This document shows positions 33,984 through 43,332 of a DNA stretch of 45,359 nt, piece after piece (within the stretch, counting starts at the first letter, position 1; each line of letters begins with the position of its first letter). Under the pieces are notes generated by a model. It ran no database searches, was not told where the DNA came from, and saw only the letters and a list, made by a program, of their open reading frames with translations. A program made the position numbers and the translations under genes. Source of the DNA: an uncultured Pirellula sp. GTDB taxonomy: Bacteria > Planctomycetota > Planctomycetia > Pirellulales > Pirellulaceae. The DNA lies in assembly GCA_903858115.1 (NCBI GenBank), contig CAIOHR010000070.1:1-45359 (forward strand). Direction: 5' to 3'.

Positions 33984-35557
33984 GGGGCGTACTCGCTGGT
34001 GCATTGGTATCCGCAGGAATGGTCTCCGTTCGTTGTGAGGCAGACGACTACTTCGTTACCATCGGCGGCGGTGCGGAGCCTCGCTCGAACCAAGCCTCCT
34101 TGGAAGCGAACGTCAACTTCTTCAAGAACGTTCTCCAGCGCAGCATAGGCCCGCGACGCCAGCATTCCATCTTCTTTGCGGATGGATCCGACAGCAAAGC
34201 GGATATCCAATTCGAATTAGAAGATGATACTCGCTCGAAGTCGATGCAATTATTGTCGAATCTCAATCGACTTCCCCCTTCGAATATCGCCTACCGCGAT
34301 CACCAAGTGACTGGATACGAAGGAGCCAGTCGACCCACATTGATTCGTTCGAGGATGGAGCAAATCGCTCGCATAGCCAAAGCTGGAGATCGAGTATTAA
34401 TCTATGTCACTGCACACGGCGGGAAAGGAAGCGACAAAGATCCCTTCAACACCACCATCTATTGCTGGAACAAATCTACGATCTCCGTTCGGGAATTCTC
34501 CGGCTGGTTGGATCAATTCTCCGTCGATGTGCCCGTCATCATGGTTATGGCACAATGCTATTGCGGTGGATTTTCCCATACTCTTTTTACGGGAGGGAAC
34601 GAAGAAAATGGACCTTCCAAACATCTTCGTGTTGGCTTCTTTGCCCAACAACACAACCTCCAAGCCGCAGGTTGCAGGCCAGACGTCAAGAACGACGAAG
34701 AGTTTAGCAGCTACTTTTGGGGAGCCATGGTCGGCAACAGTCGATCGGGAAAGCCGATGTCCGATGCTGACGTGAACAAAGATCGTCAGGTCTCGTTTGA
34801 CGAAGCCTATGCACATGCAGTCATCACGAGTGAGACGATCGATATCCCTCTCAGATCCTCCGATGTTCTGCTTCGTACTTACAGCAAGATTCCAAATTAC
34901 ACATTCTATTCCAACCGCGTTCCGGCCAGCCGAACTCCATCGCCTGGGACTAACGAATCAGAGTCGATTGCGTCAACGGAGAACGAACCGTCGACCAATC
35001 AGGAATGCAACACCGACGAGTCCGTGTTGTGTATGAGCATGACGATCGATGAACTGATCGAGAAAGCAACTCCTTCAAACGCCCATATCGTCCAGAAACT
35101 GTGCAAATCGTTGGACATTGCATTGGATACACCCGCAGAAGAAGTCGCTAGTCTGCTTGGCAGACGTGGATCTGGACCTGGATTCTCTCGACAAGGTCGC
35201 AGATCGTCAGGCCGACGTGAACTGTTGGCAGATATTCATGAGCGTTGGCCCGAGTTGGCGGAAGAGGATTGGACCAAGTCGTCGCTGTTGAAGCCCGAGA
35301 ACGAAATGCCCTTTCTCGAAGAAGTTCAGAAATTGGAAACATTCGAAGCGTACGAGCGTCGCAAGAAAGATATCGAAGAAAGCACGGCAAAATCCAAGCT
35401 CGCTGAAATGCAACGCATCAAAGCCCGGCGATTGCTAGAAACTCTCGAGTGCATCGCATTGGCTCACAATCTAACGCGAACGGCCTCCGAAGAAATCGCA
35501 AAACTTTACGCACGGATGGTAGTCGTTGAAAACGGGTGTATCGGAACGCCAAAGTAG
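33962..35557 (+). CDS. Secreted caspase-like (clan CD) protein with EF-hand-like loop
   Basis: The 531-residue protein starts at GTG 33962 with a signal peptide (SKSRWLRGVLAGALVSAGMV, cleavage near CEA-DD). The catalytic pair of clan CD peptidases is visible: His152 in YVTAHGG and Cys199 in MAQCYCGGF. Between 269 and 280 DVNKDRQVSFDE forms a complete 12-residue EF-hand-type calcium loop. A Ser/Thr/Pro/Glu-rich linker (about 310-340) leads to a helical C-terminal region with probable coiled coil around 430-500 (RRKKDIEESTAKSKLAEMQR). Secretion of a caspase-like protein points to extracellular or periplasmic proteolysis rather than cytoplasmic death signalling, which is inference. The start overlaps the upstream gene by 22 bases. 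Confidence 0.85.
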   Translation: MSKSRWLRGVLAGALVSAGMVSVRCEADDYFVTIGGGAEPRSNQASLEANVNFFKNVLQRSIGPRRQHSIFFADGSDSKADIQFELEDDTRSKSMQLLSNLNRLPPSNIAYRDHQVTGYEGASRPTLIRSRMEQIARIAKAGDRVLIYVTAHGGKGSDKDPFNTTIYCWNKSTISVREFSGWLDQFSVDVPVIMVMAQCYCGGFSHTLFTGGNEENGPSKHLRVGFFAQQHNLQAAGCRPDVKNDEEFSSYFWGAMVGNSRSGKPMSDADVNKDRQVSFDEAYAHAVITSETIDIPLRSSDVLLRTYSKIPNYTFYSNRVPASRTPSPGTNESESIASTENEPSTNQECNTDESVLCMSMTIDELIEKATPSNAHIVQKLCKSLDIALDTPAEEVASLLGRRGSGPGFSRQGRRSSGRRELLADIHERWPELAEEDWTKSSLLKPENEMPFLEEVQKLETFEAYERRKKDIEESTAKSKLAEMQRIKARRLLETLECIALAHNLTRTASEEIAKLYARMVVVENGCIGTPK

Positions 35558-35568
35558 CTCATCGTTCC

Positions 35569-37269
35569 CTACGTGCGATCCGCGAAATAGATCGCGCAGC
35601 CGACAATCAAACAGGCAAGCGAAAGATAGTCGGCCCGCTGGAGTTTGCCGTTGTTGGGATTGCGACGCATGTAGTTTAGCAGCCCTCCCGTCACGCAACC
35701 ATAACGACAGTATCCCATCGGAACAAATAACGAGAAGATGATACCGCCAATGGCGACGATGAGACTCGATACGGCTGCGGCTCGCCATGCATAGGCATCG
35801 AAAGGCTCTATGTCGACCAAACTAAAAGGAAGCCCAAATACTACAACGACGATCACCCATAGCAACAGAATAGGCCGGATCATCACGAGACCTTTTTTGA
35901 ACCAGGAGGACAGTTCTTTTTTCCATTGCCATCTTCGAGGCAGTAATTGCTGAATCGCTCCATGAGGACATAAGTGCGAACAATAGATGTTTCGTTTTGT
36001 CGCAATGGGAATGAACACTGCCGTAATGGTCAACAACAAGAGCCCCGCAGCACTCTGCCAAGGCACACCGTTCTGTGTCCATCCCACAAACATCGCAACC
36101 GATAACAATTCGCCTTGCAGAAATCCTAGATAAACGATGACAACCATTTGATAGATCGTTCTAGTCCATCGATTGCCTCGCCAATGACTAAAGCAGAGGG
36201 CAATCGCGAAGAAGATGATGGTTCCAGTACCGATCGCTCGATAGAGGTTGCTGGACCAAGACTGAGCACTTTGCGCCTTCGAGAGGTTTGATTTATCAAG
36301 CTCTTTCGCAGCCTTGATGATCGCTTCTGCGATTGCCATGCTGCTCATCGTTGCCCCTGAAACGCCTTCCATTCCTTCTTCTCTCAGGTCAGCATTGCGA
36401 AGCGATTGGATGGTAAATTTCTTCCAGAATGAGCGAAAGCCGGCGTCCTTTCTGACGTACCCCACATAGGGATCGTTATCAAAACTCTTCCCTACATGCA
36501 AACCGACAATCTGGCCATCGGTACTCATAGCGAGCAACGCATCCGTCGGACCTTGGTAACCAATCACATCATCGGAAATCGGAGATGTCCTGAGCAACCA
36601 CCCACATTCACGACCACGATCGTCAATCGCAAACCACAGGGACGGAAAGGCCGTATCTTGCTTCACCGTTTTTGCATCTTGGAAGAAAAGTTGCGCATCG
36701 TCTACCGTAACAGAACTCGGAAACTTGCTAACGACAACCGATGCACCGAATCGTCGTTGGATCCCTTGAATGATCGACGCACTGCTCAGTGTTGCTCCCG
36801 TGACTGCCTGGACATTGGGCAAACTCGCCAATGCGTTCACTGTTTTCCCCTCGAACGAACGAAAAAACGCACCATCGTTTTCGATCAGTTTGATATGGTC
36901 TCGCGTGTCACCACTGCTCAGAACGGAAACATGTCTCACCAGATCATCGGAGCCAAAGGCAATGAGGACATTTGTTGGACCGGAGAAACCAACACTTCGA
37001 TCACCTTGCGGCGATGTCTGTGCAATCGAGCCAACAACATTTCCGTCTTGATCGATAACGGAAAGTCGATCGGCGGAGGTCTCTGTCGAGATGCGACACC
37101 CCGTACCGAAGATCGCTTCGATTCTTTCTTCGGCTAGGGTTGCAAAAGGAGTACTCGTTTTGCGACTCATCTCTCGTTGATGAATCGCATGAAAGAGGAT
37201 CAGAATGCAAAGCAAAACCAAAAGCCGAAACACGTGGACAAACCACGATTCAGCGGGTCTTTTCGACAT
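35569..37269 (-). CDS. NosR/NirI-like membrane protein with two FMN-binding domains
   Basis: The 566-residue inner-membrane protein starts with one helix (about 12-30). Two FMN-binding domains follow, each with a covalent flavin attachment motif: TGAT (Thr160) and SGAT (Thr307). A C-terminal polytopic domain contains Cys430-x3-Cys434-Pro (CSHLCPHGAIQ) and Cys521-x3-Cys525 (CRYGCVTG), as in NosR-type electron-transfer proteins. Unlike NosR it has no CxxCxxC ferredoxin clusters at the C-terminus and has a duplicated flavin domain. It probably passes electrons across the membrane between quinol and an outer partner. ATG 37269 was chosen; an upstream TTG (37284) is less likely. It follows the FAD-dependent oxidoreductase after 22 bases. 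Confidence 0.87.
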   Translation of the reverse strand: MSKRPAESWFVHVFRLLVLLCILILFHAIHQREMSRKTSTPFATLAEERIEAIFGTGCRISTETSADRLSVIDQDGNVVGSIAQTSPQGDRSVGFSGPTNVLIAFGSDDLVRHVSVLSSGDTRDHIKLIENDGAFFRSFEGKTVNALASLPNVQAVTGATLSSASIIQGIQRRFGASVVVSKFPSSVTVDDAQLFFQDAKTVKQDTAFPSLWFAIDDRGRECGWLLRTSPISDDVIGYQGPTDALLAMSTDGQIVGLHVGKSFDNDPYVGYVRKDAGFRSFWKKFTIQSLRNADLREEGMEGVSGATMSSMAIAEAIIKAAKELDKSNLSKAQSAQSWSSNLYRAIGTGTIIFFAIALCFSHWRGNRWTRTIYQMVVIVYLGFLQGELLSVAMFVGWTQNGVPWQSAAGLLLLTITAVFIPIATKRNIYCSHLCPHGAIQQLLPRRWQWKKELSSWFKKGLVMIRPILLLWVIVVVVFGLPFSLVDIEPFDAYAWRAAAVSSLIVAIGGIIFSLFVPMGYCRYGCVTGGLLNYMRRNPNNGKLQRADYLSLACLIVGCAIYFADRT

Positions 37270-37291
37270 TACCTTTGGAGTCAAGAATCAC

Positions 37292-39589
37292 CTAGCGGGG
37301 CAAGATTTGCAACGCATCCGCATGGACGTTCCCGCCCGCATTCTCTGTACTCAATGTTACTGCAACGACGTCACCTGGCTTGGCTGAATATTCGCCGAGT
37401 GTCACAAAGGTTCCATCGATGGCAGGCTTCACTTGCATATTGACATGCATTTTAGCAGTAGTCGCACCGACTTGAACTTGAACTGGAACGTTGTTTCCGC
37501 GATTCTCGTGCGGTTGGTAAGCTAGTCGAAGCTCCATTCGCCCTTCCTTTTCCGCTTTCCATTCGAAACGAATCGTTGCACCCGACTTCGCAGGAGCATA
37601 GACATAGTCGTAGCCGATATACCCTTTGAGTCCTTCGCCACTGATCCAATTTCCTTTCGCGATCGCTTGTTTGTTGTCGATCACGATTCCTTGCAGTTTT
37701 GCAGGATCGATTCCGGTTGGGGGGCCAATCGAGCTAGCAAGTGGAAGTGCATCGGCAGGAATGGTGAATTCTTCTTGGACGGTTTTTCGATGCGCTTTAC
37801 CAGGCAACTGCAAGAGGCTATCCATCTCCTTCCAATAGCGTTCGTAAACCGCGTACGGCAAGCAGTCATTCTTGACGCAAATCGAAGCGGCTTTGCCAAC
37901 CACTTCTCCCATCATGCCACATGTCTTCATCACTCGCACGGTCCCTAACGCCTCGTGGGTCACACTGATATTGCGTCCCGCCATGAAGAGGTTTTGAATA
38001 TTGCGAGAGTAGAAACAACGGTAGGGGACAGGGTAACCGTACGCGCGATCGATCCTGCGATCATGCTCTGCGATCGAGATAAATGGATTGTCAGGAAACT
38101 TTTCGGCGTATTGCTTCTTCGGGTAATGCAAATCAATACTCCATGTACTCGGTACGCAGCCATCTGGAAAATCTCGTTTGTTCACAATGTCATCTTGAGT
38201 CAGCACTACGTCCCCTTGCAATTGACGGGACTCGCGGGGGCCACCGATATAAGCGACCCAGGTCAAGAATGCAGTTGGGTGATCTTTTGCTCCATCTCCG
38301 TTTTTCATCGCGTTAAAGGCACCGAAGACGGCGCGAAGGTTCCAATCGCGGATCCCTTCGGCATCTCCCAAGGGGTCTTTGTCAAAACCGCTTTCCCAAA
38401 ACCATTGGCCATGGTGATCCACAGGGTACGGGAAGTCCTTCATCTCCAAAGGAAGCGCCCAAGGCGTTGCAGGGAAAGACGCATTCGCGGATCCTTCGTC
38501 CCAAGCCCACATGTTGCTCATGCCCATCCGACCTTTTTCTTCAACAGTCCAATCTGCTTTGGCTAACGCACCAAGTGTTCCGTGCCCCGTCGCGTCGACG
38601 AACAATTTGCTTCGAAACTCGATCTTTTGGCTGGACCGAACCGCAAACGCGGTGACGGACTCGATTTGAGTGCCGTTCATCTTCGCACCAAATGCGTGGT
38701 GCTCCAAAAACAAATCGATGTTTGGCTCGGCTCGAACAAGAGCCTCTTTCTTTGCATCTTCGAATTCCTCAAAGGTGCCTGGCGATTTTTTGGCGCGATC
38801 GCTGAACTCCTCAACGATCTCTCCAATGCGTGGATACTTGCCTCGACGAATCAAGCCCATCGCCCAAACACGAATCTCACTCGATCCATTTCCACCCAGG
38901 ACCGGTCGGTCTTGAATCAGTGCTACTTTGCAACCCGCACGCGCCGCAGAGATTGCAGCTCCCATCCCGGCGTAACCACCACCGACCACCACGAGGTCGT
39001 AACCACTCTTTACAGTCGGCTCGGCAGGAAGCCCCAGTTTCTGTCGTCTCCAAGAGGGCTGAATCTCATTGCTGTTTTCAGGCTTCTCGTCGTTGGACGT
39101 CAAGTAAACAGCATCGCAACGACCGTCAAATCCCTTCAAGTCATGCAATCGCAATTCAATACTATCGGTCGTCGCGACGAATGTTCCTGCATCTTGCCAA
39201 TGCCATTCAGCTCCTTCGGTTCCGACGTCATTCGCAAGAGGCTTTCCGTCCACGACCACTTGAAAACGACCTGGCTGTCCCGGAGCATTCCACCGAGCGA
39301 CCCAATCCTTCGTCCGAACATACACTCGATAAGTACCAGCTTTGGGTAGTTTGATTTGCGTTTTCGCATCCTGAACTGGTTTACCAAGACCATGAGCAAT
39401 AAGATAGGGAGAGCCCATGATGCGGATGAACTGCGTATCGAGCCCCCAACCTCCATATTCCTCAAACGCTTCAGCCTCAATTAGCAGATCTTGCCGATCT
39501 GCAAAAACATGCCCCGAGCATATGACTTTTAAGAAAATCAAACACGCAAATACGACGCTAGTGCTGCACCTAAGGCTTCGAGTAATCAT
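37292..39589 (-). CDS. Exported FAD-dependent oxidoreductase with added beta domains
   Basis: The 765-residue protein has a signal peptide (ending GHVFA), then an N-terminal domain (about 30-165) rich in beta strands and with carbohydrate-binding features (LIEAEAFEEYGGWGL, GTYRVYVRTKDWV). The Rossmann motif GGGYAGMG comes next, followed by FAD-dependent oxidoreductase stretches (NGSSEIRVWAMGL, FVDATGHGTLGALA, IQNLFMAGRNISVTHEALGT), and a C-terminal beta domain after about 620. Such proteins are frequent in planctomycetes and expected to act on sugars, but the substrate is unknown. ATG 39589 is the likely start; a TTG five codons upstream is an alternative. It lies between the FecR-like gene (80-base gap) and the FMN-binding gene. 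Confidence 0.86.
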   Translation of the reverse strand: MITRSLRCSTSVVFACLIFLKVICSGHVFADRQDLLIEAEAFEEYGGWGLDTQFIRIMGSPYLIAHGLGKPVQDAKTQIKLPKAGTYRVYVRTKDWVARWNAPGQPGRFQVVVDGKPLANDVGTEGAEWHWQDAGTFVATTDSIELRLHDLKGFDGRCDAVYLTSNDEKPENSNEIQPSWRRQKLGLPAEPTVKSGYDLVVVGGGYAGMGAAISAARAGCKVALIQDRPVLGGNGSSEIRVWAMGLIRRGKYPRIGEIVEEFSDRAKKSPGTFEEFEDAKKEALVRAEPNIDLFLEHHAFGAKMNGTQIESVTAFAVRSSQKIEFRSKLFVDATGHGTLGALAKADWTVEEKGRMGMSNMWAWDEGSANASFPATPWALPLEMKDFPYPVDHHGQWFWESGFDKDPLGDAEGIRDWNLRAVFGAFNAMKNGDGAKDHPTAFLTWVAYIGGPRESRQLQGDVVLTQDDIVNKRDFPDGCVPSTWSIDLHYPKKQYAEKFPDNPFISIAEHDRRIDRAYGYPVPYRCFYSRNIQNLFMAGRNISVTHEALGTVRVMKTCGMMGEVVGKAASICVKNDCLPYAVYERYWKEMDSLLQLPGKAHRKTVQEEFTIPADALPLASSIGPPTGIDPAKLQGIVIDNKQAIAKGNWISGEGLKGYIGYDYVYAPAKSGATIRFEWKAEKEGRMELRLAYQPHENRGNNVPVQVQVGATTAKMHVNMQVKPAIDGTFVTLGEYSAKPGDVVAVTLSTENAGGNVHADALQILPR

Positions 39590-39669
39590 GCTATTCTTGT
39601 TCAATTCTGGAGAGGGTTTTGATTGGAGAGGTATTTGTTGGTTTCATTCGTACTCAAGCTAAATCATAA

Positions 39670-41481
39670 CTAAGGAAAGCCTGCAATGAATACGGGATCA
39701 AATCGCTGATCGTCATCTAGAGTATCCTGAAAGAATAGCCCGTCCACCGATTCGTGCAATGCGTAGCCCAGATCTGACAAATCAATCGCGACGGCCAGGA
39801 GCCCATAACTCCGACCTGGTTGTGGTGTCTTTAGCGATTGACCGCCCCCAGTCTGAAAGTCTTCTAGAGAGTCAACCGCTTCATCGAACTCCGTCAAAAA
39901 GAAATCAGCCAATCGATTTGTCTCGGATGATGTCAAAGTCAGGTCGTAAGACTTTACTGTCGTGGGACGAAGATGCGGGGCATATCGAAGAGGAACCACA
40001 TGAAAAGAGTCACCATCCGGCGTTCCCGTTAGATGTTGCAATTCAAAAATAACGACATCGGGTCCTGCTTGATTCACTACAGGTCGATCAAAACGAACGG
40101 CCATACCAGGCGTCGTAACTGCATCGGTGGCATCAGAATTCATGACTGGGTCACTTGTGATAGGCGTCACAGCTCCGCCAGGATTGATCGCCCCAGTATT
40201 GAGAAAGCGATCCGTCATCACGCTTACTCGTTCATCGACCATGGGTCGGCGAGAAGCCAAATGACGAACTTGGGTTTTCGTATTGTCGAACAACTTACCA
40301 TCGGCTTTGAACCAAATCAGTTGAACGGGAATCAGTTCTTCCGCGCGGTAGTTCATTGCCTTTCCGTTTCGCTGTATCTGCACACTAACCAATTCCTCTG
40401 CGCCACCGTTCACACTTTGATTAGCAACATACGATACGACACGATCTGGAACATGGCTTCGATACAACGAAGACCGAAACGCGGTAGATTCTGGCGGAAC
40501 AAGGAAACCATCCTTGAACAATCTCGCTTCGGACCTCTCAAGCCTCGCGGGTGCTAAGTTAGAAATTCCCGGCACCGCATGATTTTCTGCAGTCATATCG
40601 CCCGTGTGTGTCGAGTTGATGGGATATACCTCCGCAGCCCCTTCAACCACATGCACCTCAGTTCCTGAAGTATCCTCAACCGACAACGCGAATCGTGTTC
40701 CTCGATCTACCACGCGAATGCTGGGTGTATCAACAAAGAACCCCTCTGCTCCTTGCGGTGCATGTACGGAACAGGATCCAGAAGTAAGCACCAAACTGTC
40801 TGCCGATGCAACTCGAAACACCGAAGGCCCAACGATAATGACTTCGGCGCCGCTCGGAAACGACAACTCCACTGAGCCACTTCTCAATACATACTCCTTC
40901 ATCCGCTTCACGCTCGATCCAATCGGCGGAGAGTACTCGCCGAGAAAACGCGAGTGAGCCATGCTCGTGAACATGGCGTCTTGATACTTTTCTTCAGAAG
41001 GAACCCGTTCCAACAATCCGAAACGAGAAATCGCGAAAATCATGGATATGACCAAGCCACCAGCGACGCAGCCCCCCGCTATCCATAGCCATGAAGACCG
41101 ATAGATCGGAGGTGCTTGTAGATGATTCGTTGAACGTTGAACCGGAGGTGATGGAGGTTTTTGGCCGTTGAGCAGCCCGTTTCCTACCTCCAACGAAAGA
41201 ATGCCTTTATCGTTTCGGTCTTGGTGAAGTCCTTTCAAAACAGTGTGAACAAACGACTCCGACTCTTGCGGGATTCGCTGCATCACCGAATTTGAAAAAA
41301 CGCTCCCTGCGCGTTGCTCCATCAATAGTCCGAGCATACGGTGCAGCTGATAGGACTGGACTGCCGCTTCGCGATACACTTCACTCGATTCTATCAATGC
41401 ATGAAGTTCCGACATCTCTGCTTCTGAAAGTTCGCCCTCTAAAAAATCGGTCAAGAGAGCATGAAATCGTTCTTTATTCAT
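39670..41481 (-). CDS. FecR-domain membrane protein, probable regulator of the ECF sigma factor
   Basis: The 603-residue protein has an N-terminal cytoplasmic region (about 1-125) with ERFHALLTDFLEGELSEAEMSELHALI, the pattern of planctomycete anti-sigma/FecR proteins. One helix lies at 131-151, and a periplasmic FecR domain follows at about 185-300 (LRSGSVELSFPSGAEVIIVGPSVF, IRVVDRGTRFALSVEDTSGTEVHVVEGAAEV). The remaining ~300 residues are beta-rich and unassigned. Its start overlaps the sigma factor gene by 8 bases, so they are co-translated. It probably holds or relays a signal to the sigma factor across the membrane. Confidence 0.87.
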   Translation of the reverse strand: MNKERFHALLTDFLEGELSEAEMSELHALIESSEVYREAAVQSYQLHRMLGLLMEQRAGSVFSNSVMQRIPQESESFVHTVLKGLHQDRNDKGILSLEVGNGLLNGQKPPSPPVQRSTNHLQAPPIYRSSWLWIAGGCVAGGLVISMIFAISRFGLLERVPSEEKYQDAMFTSMAHSRFLGEYSPPIGSSVKRMKEYVLRSGSVELSFPSGAEVIIVGPSVFRVASADSLVLTSGSCSVHAPQGAEGFFVDTPSIRVVDRGTRFALSVEDTSGTEVHVVEGAAEVYPINSTHTGDMTAENHAVPGISNLAPARLERSEARLFKDGFLVPPESTAFRSSLYRSHVPDRVVSYVANQSVNGGAEELVSVQIQRNGKAMNYRAEELIPVQLIWFKADGKLFDNTKTQVRHLASRRPMVDERVSVMTDRFLNTGAINPGGAVTPITSDPVMNSDATDAVTTPGMAVRFDRPVVNQAGPDVVIFELQHLTGTPDGDSFHVVPLRYAPHLRPTTVKSYDLTLTSSETNRLADFFLTEFDEAVDSLEDFQTGGGQSLKTPQPGRSYGLLAVAIDLSDLGYALHESVDGLFFQDTLDDDQRFDPVFIAGFP

Positions 41482-42067
41482 TCAAATCACCCTCAGCCGC
41501 CATTCGCAATTCGATACACTTCTGAAGCCTCTGTCGAACCGACCAAAGCTGCTTCTTGACGGCACCCGGTGAACGCCCGCTCGCAGTCGCCATTTCTTCG
41601 ATCGAGATCTGATCGCGATACCGCCAAGTCAAGAACTGCGAATGTCCCAGGCTAAGTTGTTTGACACATTCTTGGAGATACTCCAAACGGGTGTTCCAAC
41701 GATCGGAATCCATAATGTTGGGATCCTCGATCGAGTGATCAAGAAAGCTAGGGGCAAATCGACTATGGTAGTCAGCCAAACGCCGAATTCTTGTTACTTC
41801 GGTCCGCAATTGAAACCTCGCTATCGAAAACAACCAAGCGGAAAAGTTGGTCCCTACCTCGAACTCCCCAAGCTTCGTGTAAGCTGCAATGAAGGCTCGC
41901 TGGGAAACTTCGTCGACATCCACACCGGGTGGTGAATGACTCGCAACCCAGGCCCTTAGCGGCCTTTCAAATCGTTTTACAATTGGCTCGTACGCCGAGG
42001 AATCACCGCTGGCGGCACGCTGAATCCAATCGTCGAGTTGTTGTTTGCTATCGTGATCTGTTCCCAT
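41474..42067 (-). CDS. ECF-type RNA polymerase sigma factor
   Basis: The 197-residue protein has region 2 (QRAFIAAYTKLGEFEVGTNFSAWLFSIARF) and region 4 (ISIEEMATASGRSPGAVKKQLWSVRQRLQKCI, a helix-turn-helix) with a short linker, the layout of the planctomycete/verrucomicrobial ECF group. It directs RNA polymerase to a small regulon. With the overlapping FecR gene and the two redox genes behind it, it forms a four-gene leftward operon that may be self-regulated. Divergent from it, 220 bases away, is the DUF1559 gene. No promoter can be read with confidence. Confidence 0.92.
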   Translation of the reverse strand: MGTDHDSKQQLDDWIQRAASGDSSAYEPIVKRFERPLRAWVASHSPPGVDVDEVSQRAFIAAYTKLGEFEVGTNFSAWLFSIARFQLRTEVTRIRRLADYHSRFAPSFLDHSIEDPNIMDSDRWNTRLEYLQECVKQLSLGHSQFLTWRYRDQISIEEMATASGRSPGAVKKQLWSVRQRLQKCIELRMAAEGDLNE

Positions 42068-42287
42068 GATTAACTCGACACTTAATGGCAGTTCCGACCA
42101 ACGGGTTACCTTTCCAGAGAAATGTCCTCATGAATTTAGTTGAATTTTTCAAAAACGCCTCTAATCCCAGTAACCAAGCACCAGGATCTGCCATTAAGAT
42201 AGCGTAAAGAGCGGTTCTTTACCTTTGCGCCACCTTACACCAATTCCAGTTCTCGCTCCTCCCCTCTCCTCTTTCCCTTTTCGAGTT

Positions 42288-43220
42288 ATGAAGAATTTTC
42301 AACGTTTTCGTGGATTCACCCTCGTAGAGTTGCTGGTTGTCATCGCAATCATCGGCATTTTGGTAGGACTCTTGTTGCCAGCCGTGCAAGCAGCCAGAGA
42401 AGCTGCCCGCCGAATGCAATGCAGCAATAACCTAAAGCAACTTGGCTTAGCGATTCACAATTACGAGAGCGCTACGCAAATGGCACCTCGATCCCATGTT
42501 TTGTCGAACGAACTCGGTTGGACCGTTGCGGTTTTGCCCTATATCGAACAAATAAACCTCTACAACCAGTTCAACCAAAACCAAGGTGCGTACACCCAGG
42601 TGGGAAAGAACAATCCCCATGGCCTTACACGCATGGGAAGCTTTTTGTGTCCTTCTTCGCCGGCCGACACGATGCTTTTGAATGCGCCGCACAACGTAAA
42701 TCCTCCTGATCGGATCCCGCAAAATACCGGCGCTTCTCCGTTCACGACACACTATTACGCACTGAATGGACCGAGGGGTACCGACCCCAACGGAGGAACA
42801 TACCCTCTCCAATCGACAGCAACACACGAAGGAGTTGCAACCGGAGGAACAGGAATGCTTCAATGGACCCAAAATGTCAAGTTTGGTGGAGTGACGGACG
42901 GCTTGAGCAATACGATCATGATCGGAGAAATGTCCTGGGTTTCGGAAAGATTCGGATCAAGATTCCGGACCTGGCTTCGAGGAGGCGGAAATGGCTTTTC
43001 TGTGGCTGCCAGAAACGTCGTGCGCACCATCAATGCTGGCTTGGTTGCAAATGCTTTGGTTCCCTACAATGACATGCCAATGGGAAGTATGCACTCGGGC
43101 GGAGCAAATTTTGCCAACGGAGATGGTTCAGTTCGATTCATCAGCCAAGCAATCGACTTCAATCTGTACCGCGGTCTCGCGACCCGAAACTACGGTGAAG
43201 TCGTTGCTGTGGAGAACTAG
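42288..43220 (+). CDS. DUF1559 protein with type IV prepilin-like N-terminus
   Basis: The 310-residue protein starts with a prepilin-type leader and helix, GFTLVELLVVIAIIGILVGLLLPAVQAAREAARR, beginning at residue 9. Next comes the DUF1559 body (CSNNLKQLGLAIHNYE), including the C-terminal signature MHSGGANFANGDGSVRFIS. Such proteins are present in very large numbers in planctomycete genomes; they are thought to be secreted or assembled by type II/IV-pilin machinery, with unknown role. ATG 42288 gives the correct leader; longer starts upstream add a non-conserved stretch. Followed by a hairpin and a small lipoprotein gene, the usual arrangement. Confidence 0.95.
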   Translation: MKNFQRFRGFTLVELLVVIAIIGILVGLLLPAVQAAREAARRMQCSNNLKQLGLAIHNYESATQMAPRSHVLSNELGWTVAVLPYIEQINLYNQFNQNQGAYTQVGKNNPHGLTRMGSFLCPSSPADTMLLNAPHNVNPPDRIPQNTGASPFTTHYYALNGPRGTDPNGGTYPLQSTATHEGVATGGTGMLQWTQNVKFGGVTDGLSNTIMIGEMSWVSERFGSRFRTWLRGGGNGFSVAARNVVRTINAGLVANALVPYNDMPMGSMHSGGANFANGDGSVRFISQAIDFNLYRGLATRNYGEVVAVEN

Positions 43221-43269
43221 TGCATCAAGCTACTTTGATCGCATAGGTTCTTATTCGTTCAATAGCCCC

Positions 43270-43293
43270 TCGATCGACAGTCTCGTCGATCGA
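43270..43293. terminator. Possible hairpin between the DUF1559 and lipoprotein genes
   Basis: TCGATCGAC-AGTCTC-GTCGATCGA is a perfect 9-bp stem with a 6-base loop, 50 bases after the DUF1559 stop. No immediate T run follows, so it may be a processing or attenuation hairpin instead of a true intrinsic terminator. Confidence 0.4.
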
Positions 43294-43332
43294 CATGATC
43301 TCGACACATGTCTCTTTTTAAGAAGCTTCGGA

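Noticed and set aside
37955..39354. Plus-strand frames of 170-255 codons opposite the FAD oxidoreductase gene
   Set aside because: Composition is that of a reverse-complement shadow; no protein pattern is seen.
42991..43332. Upstream extension of the lipoprotein frame
   Set aside because: It overlaps the DUF1559 gene and lacks a signal; ATG 43333 places the lipobox correctly.
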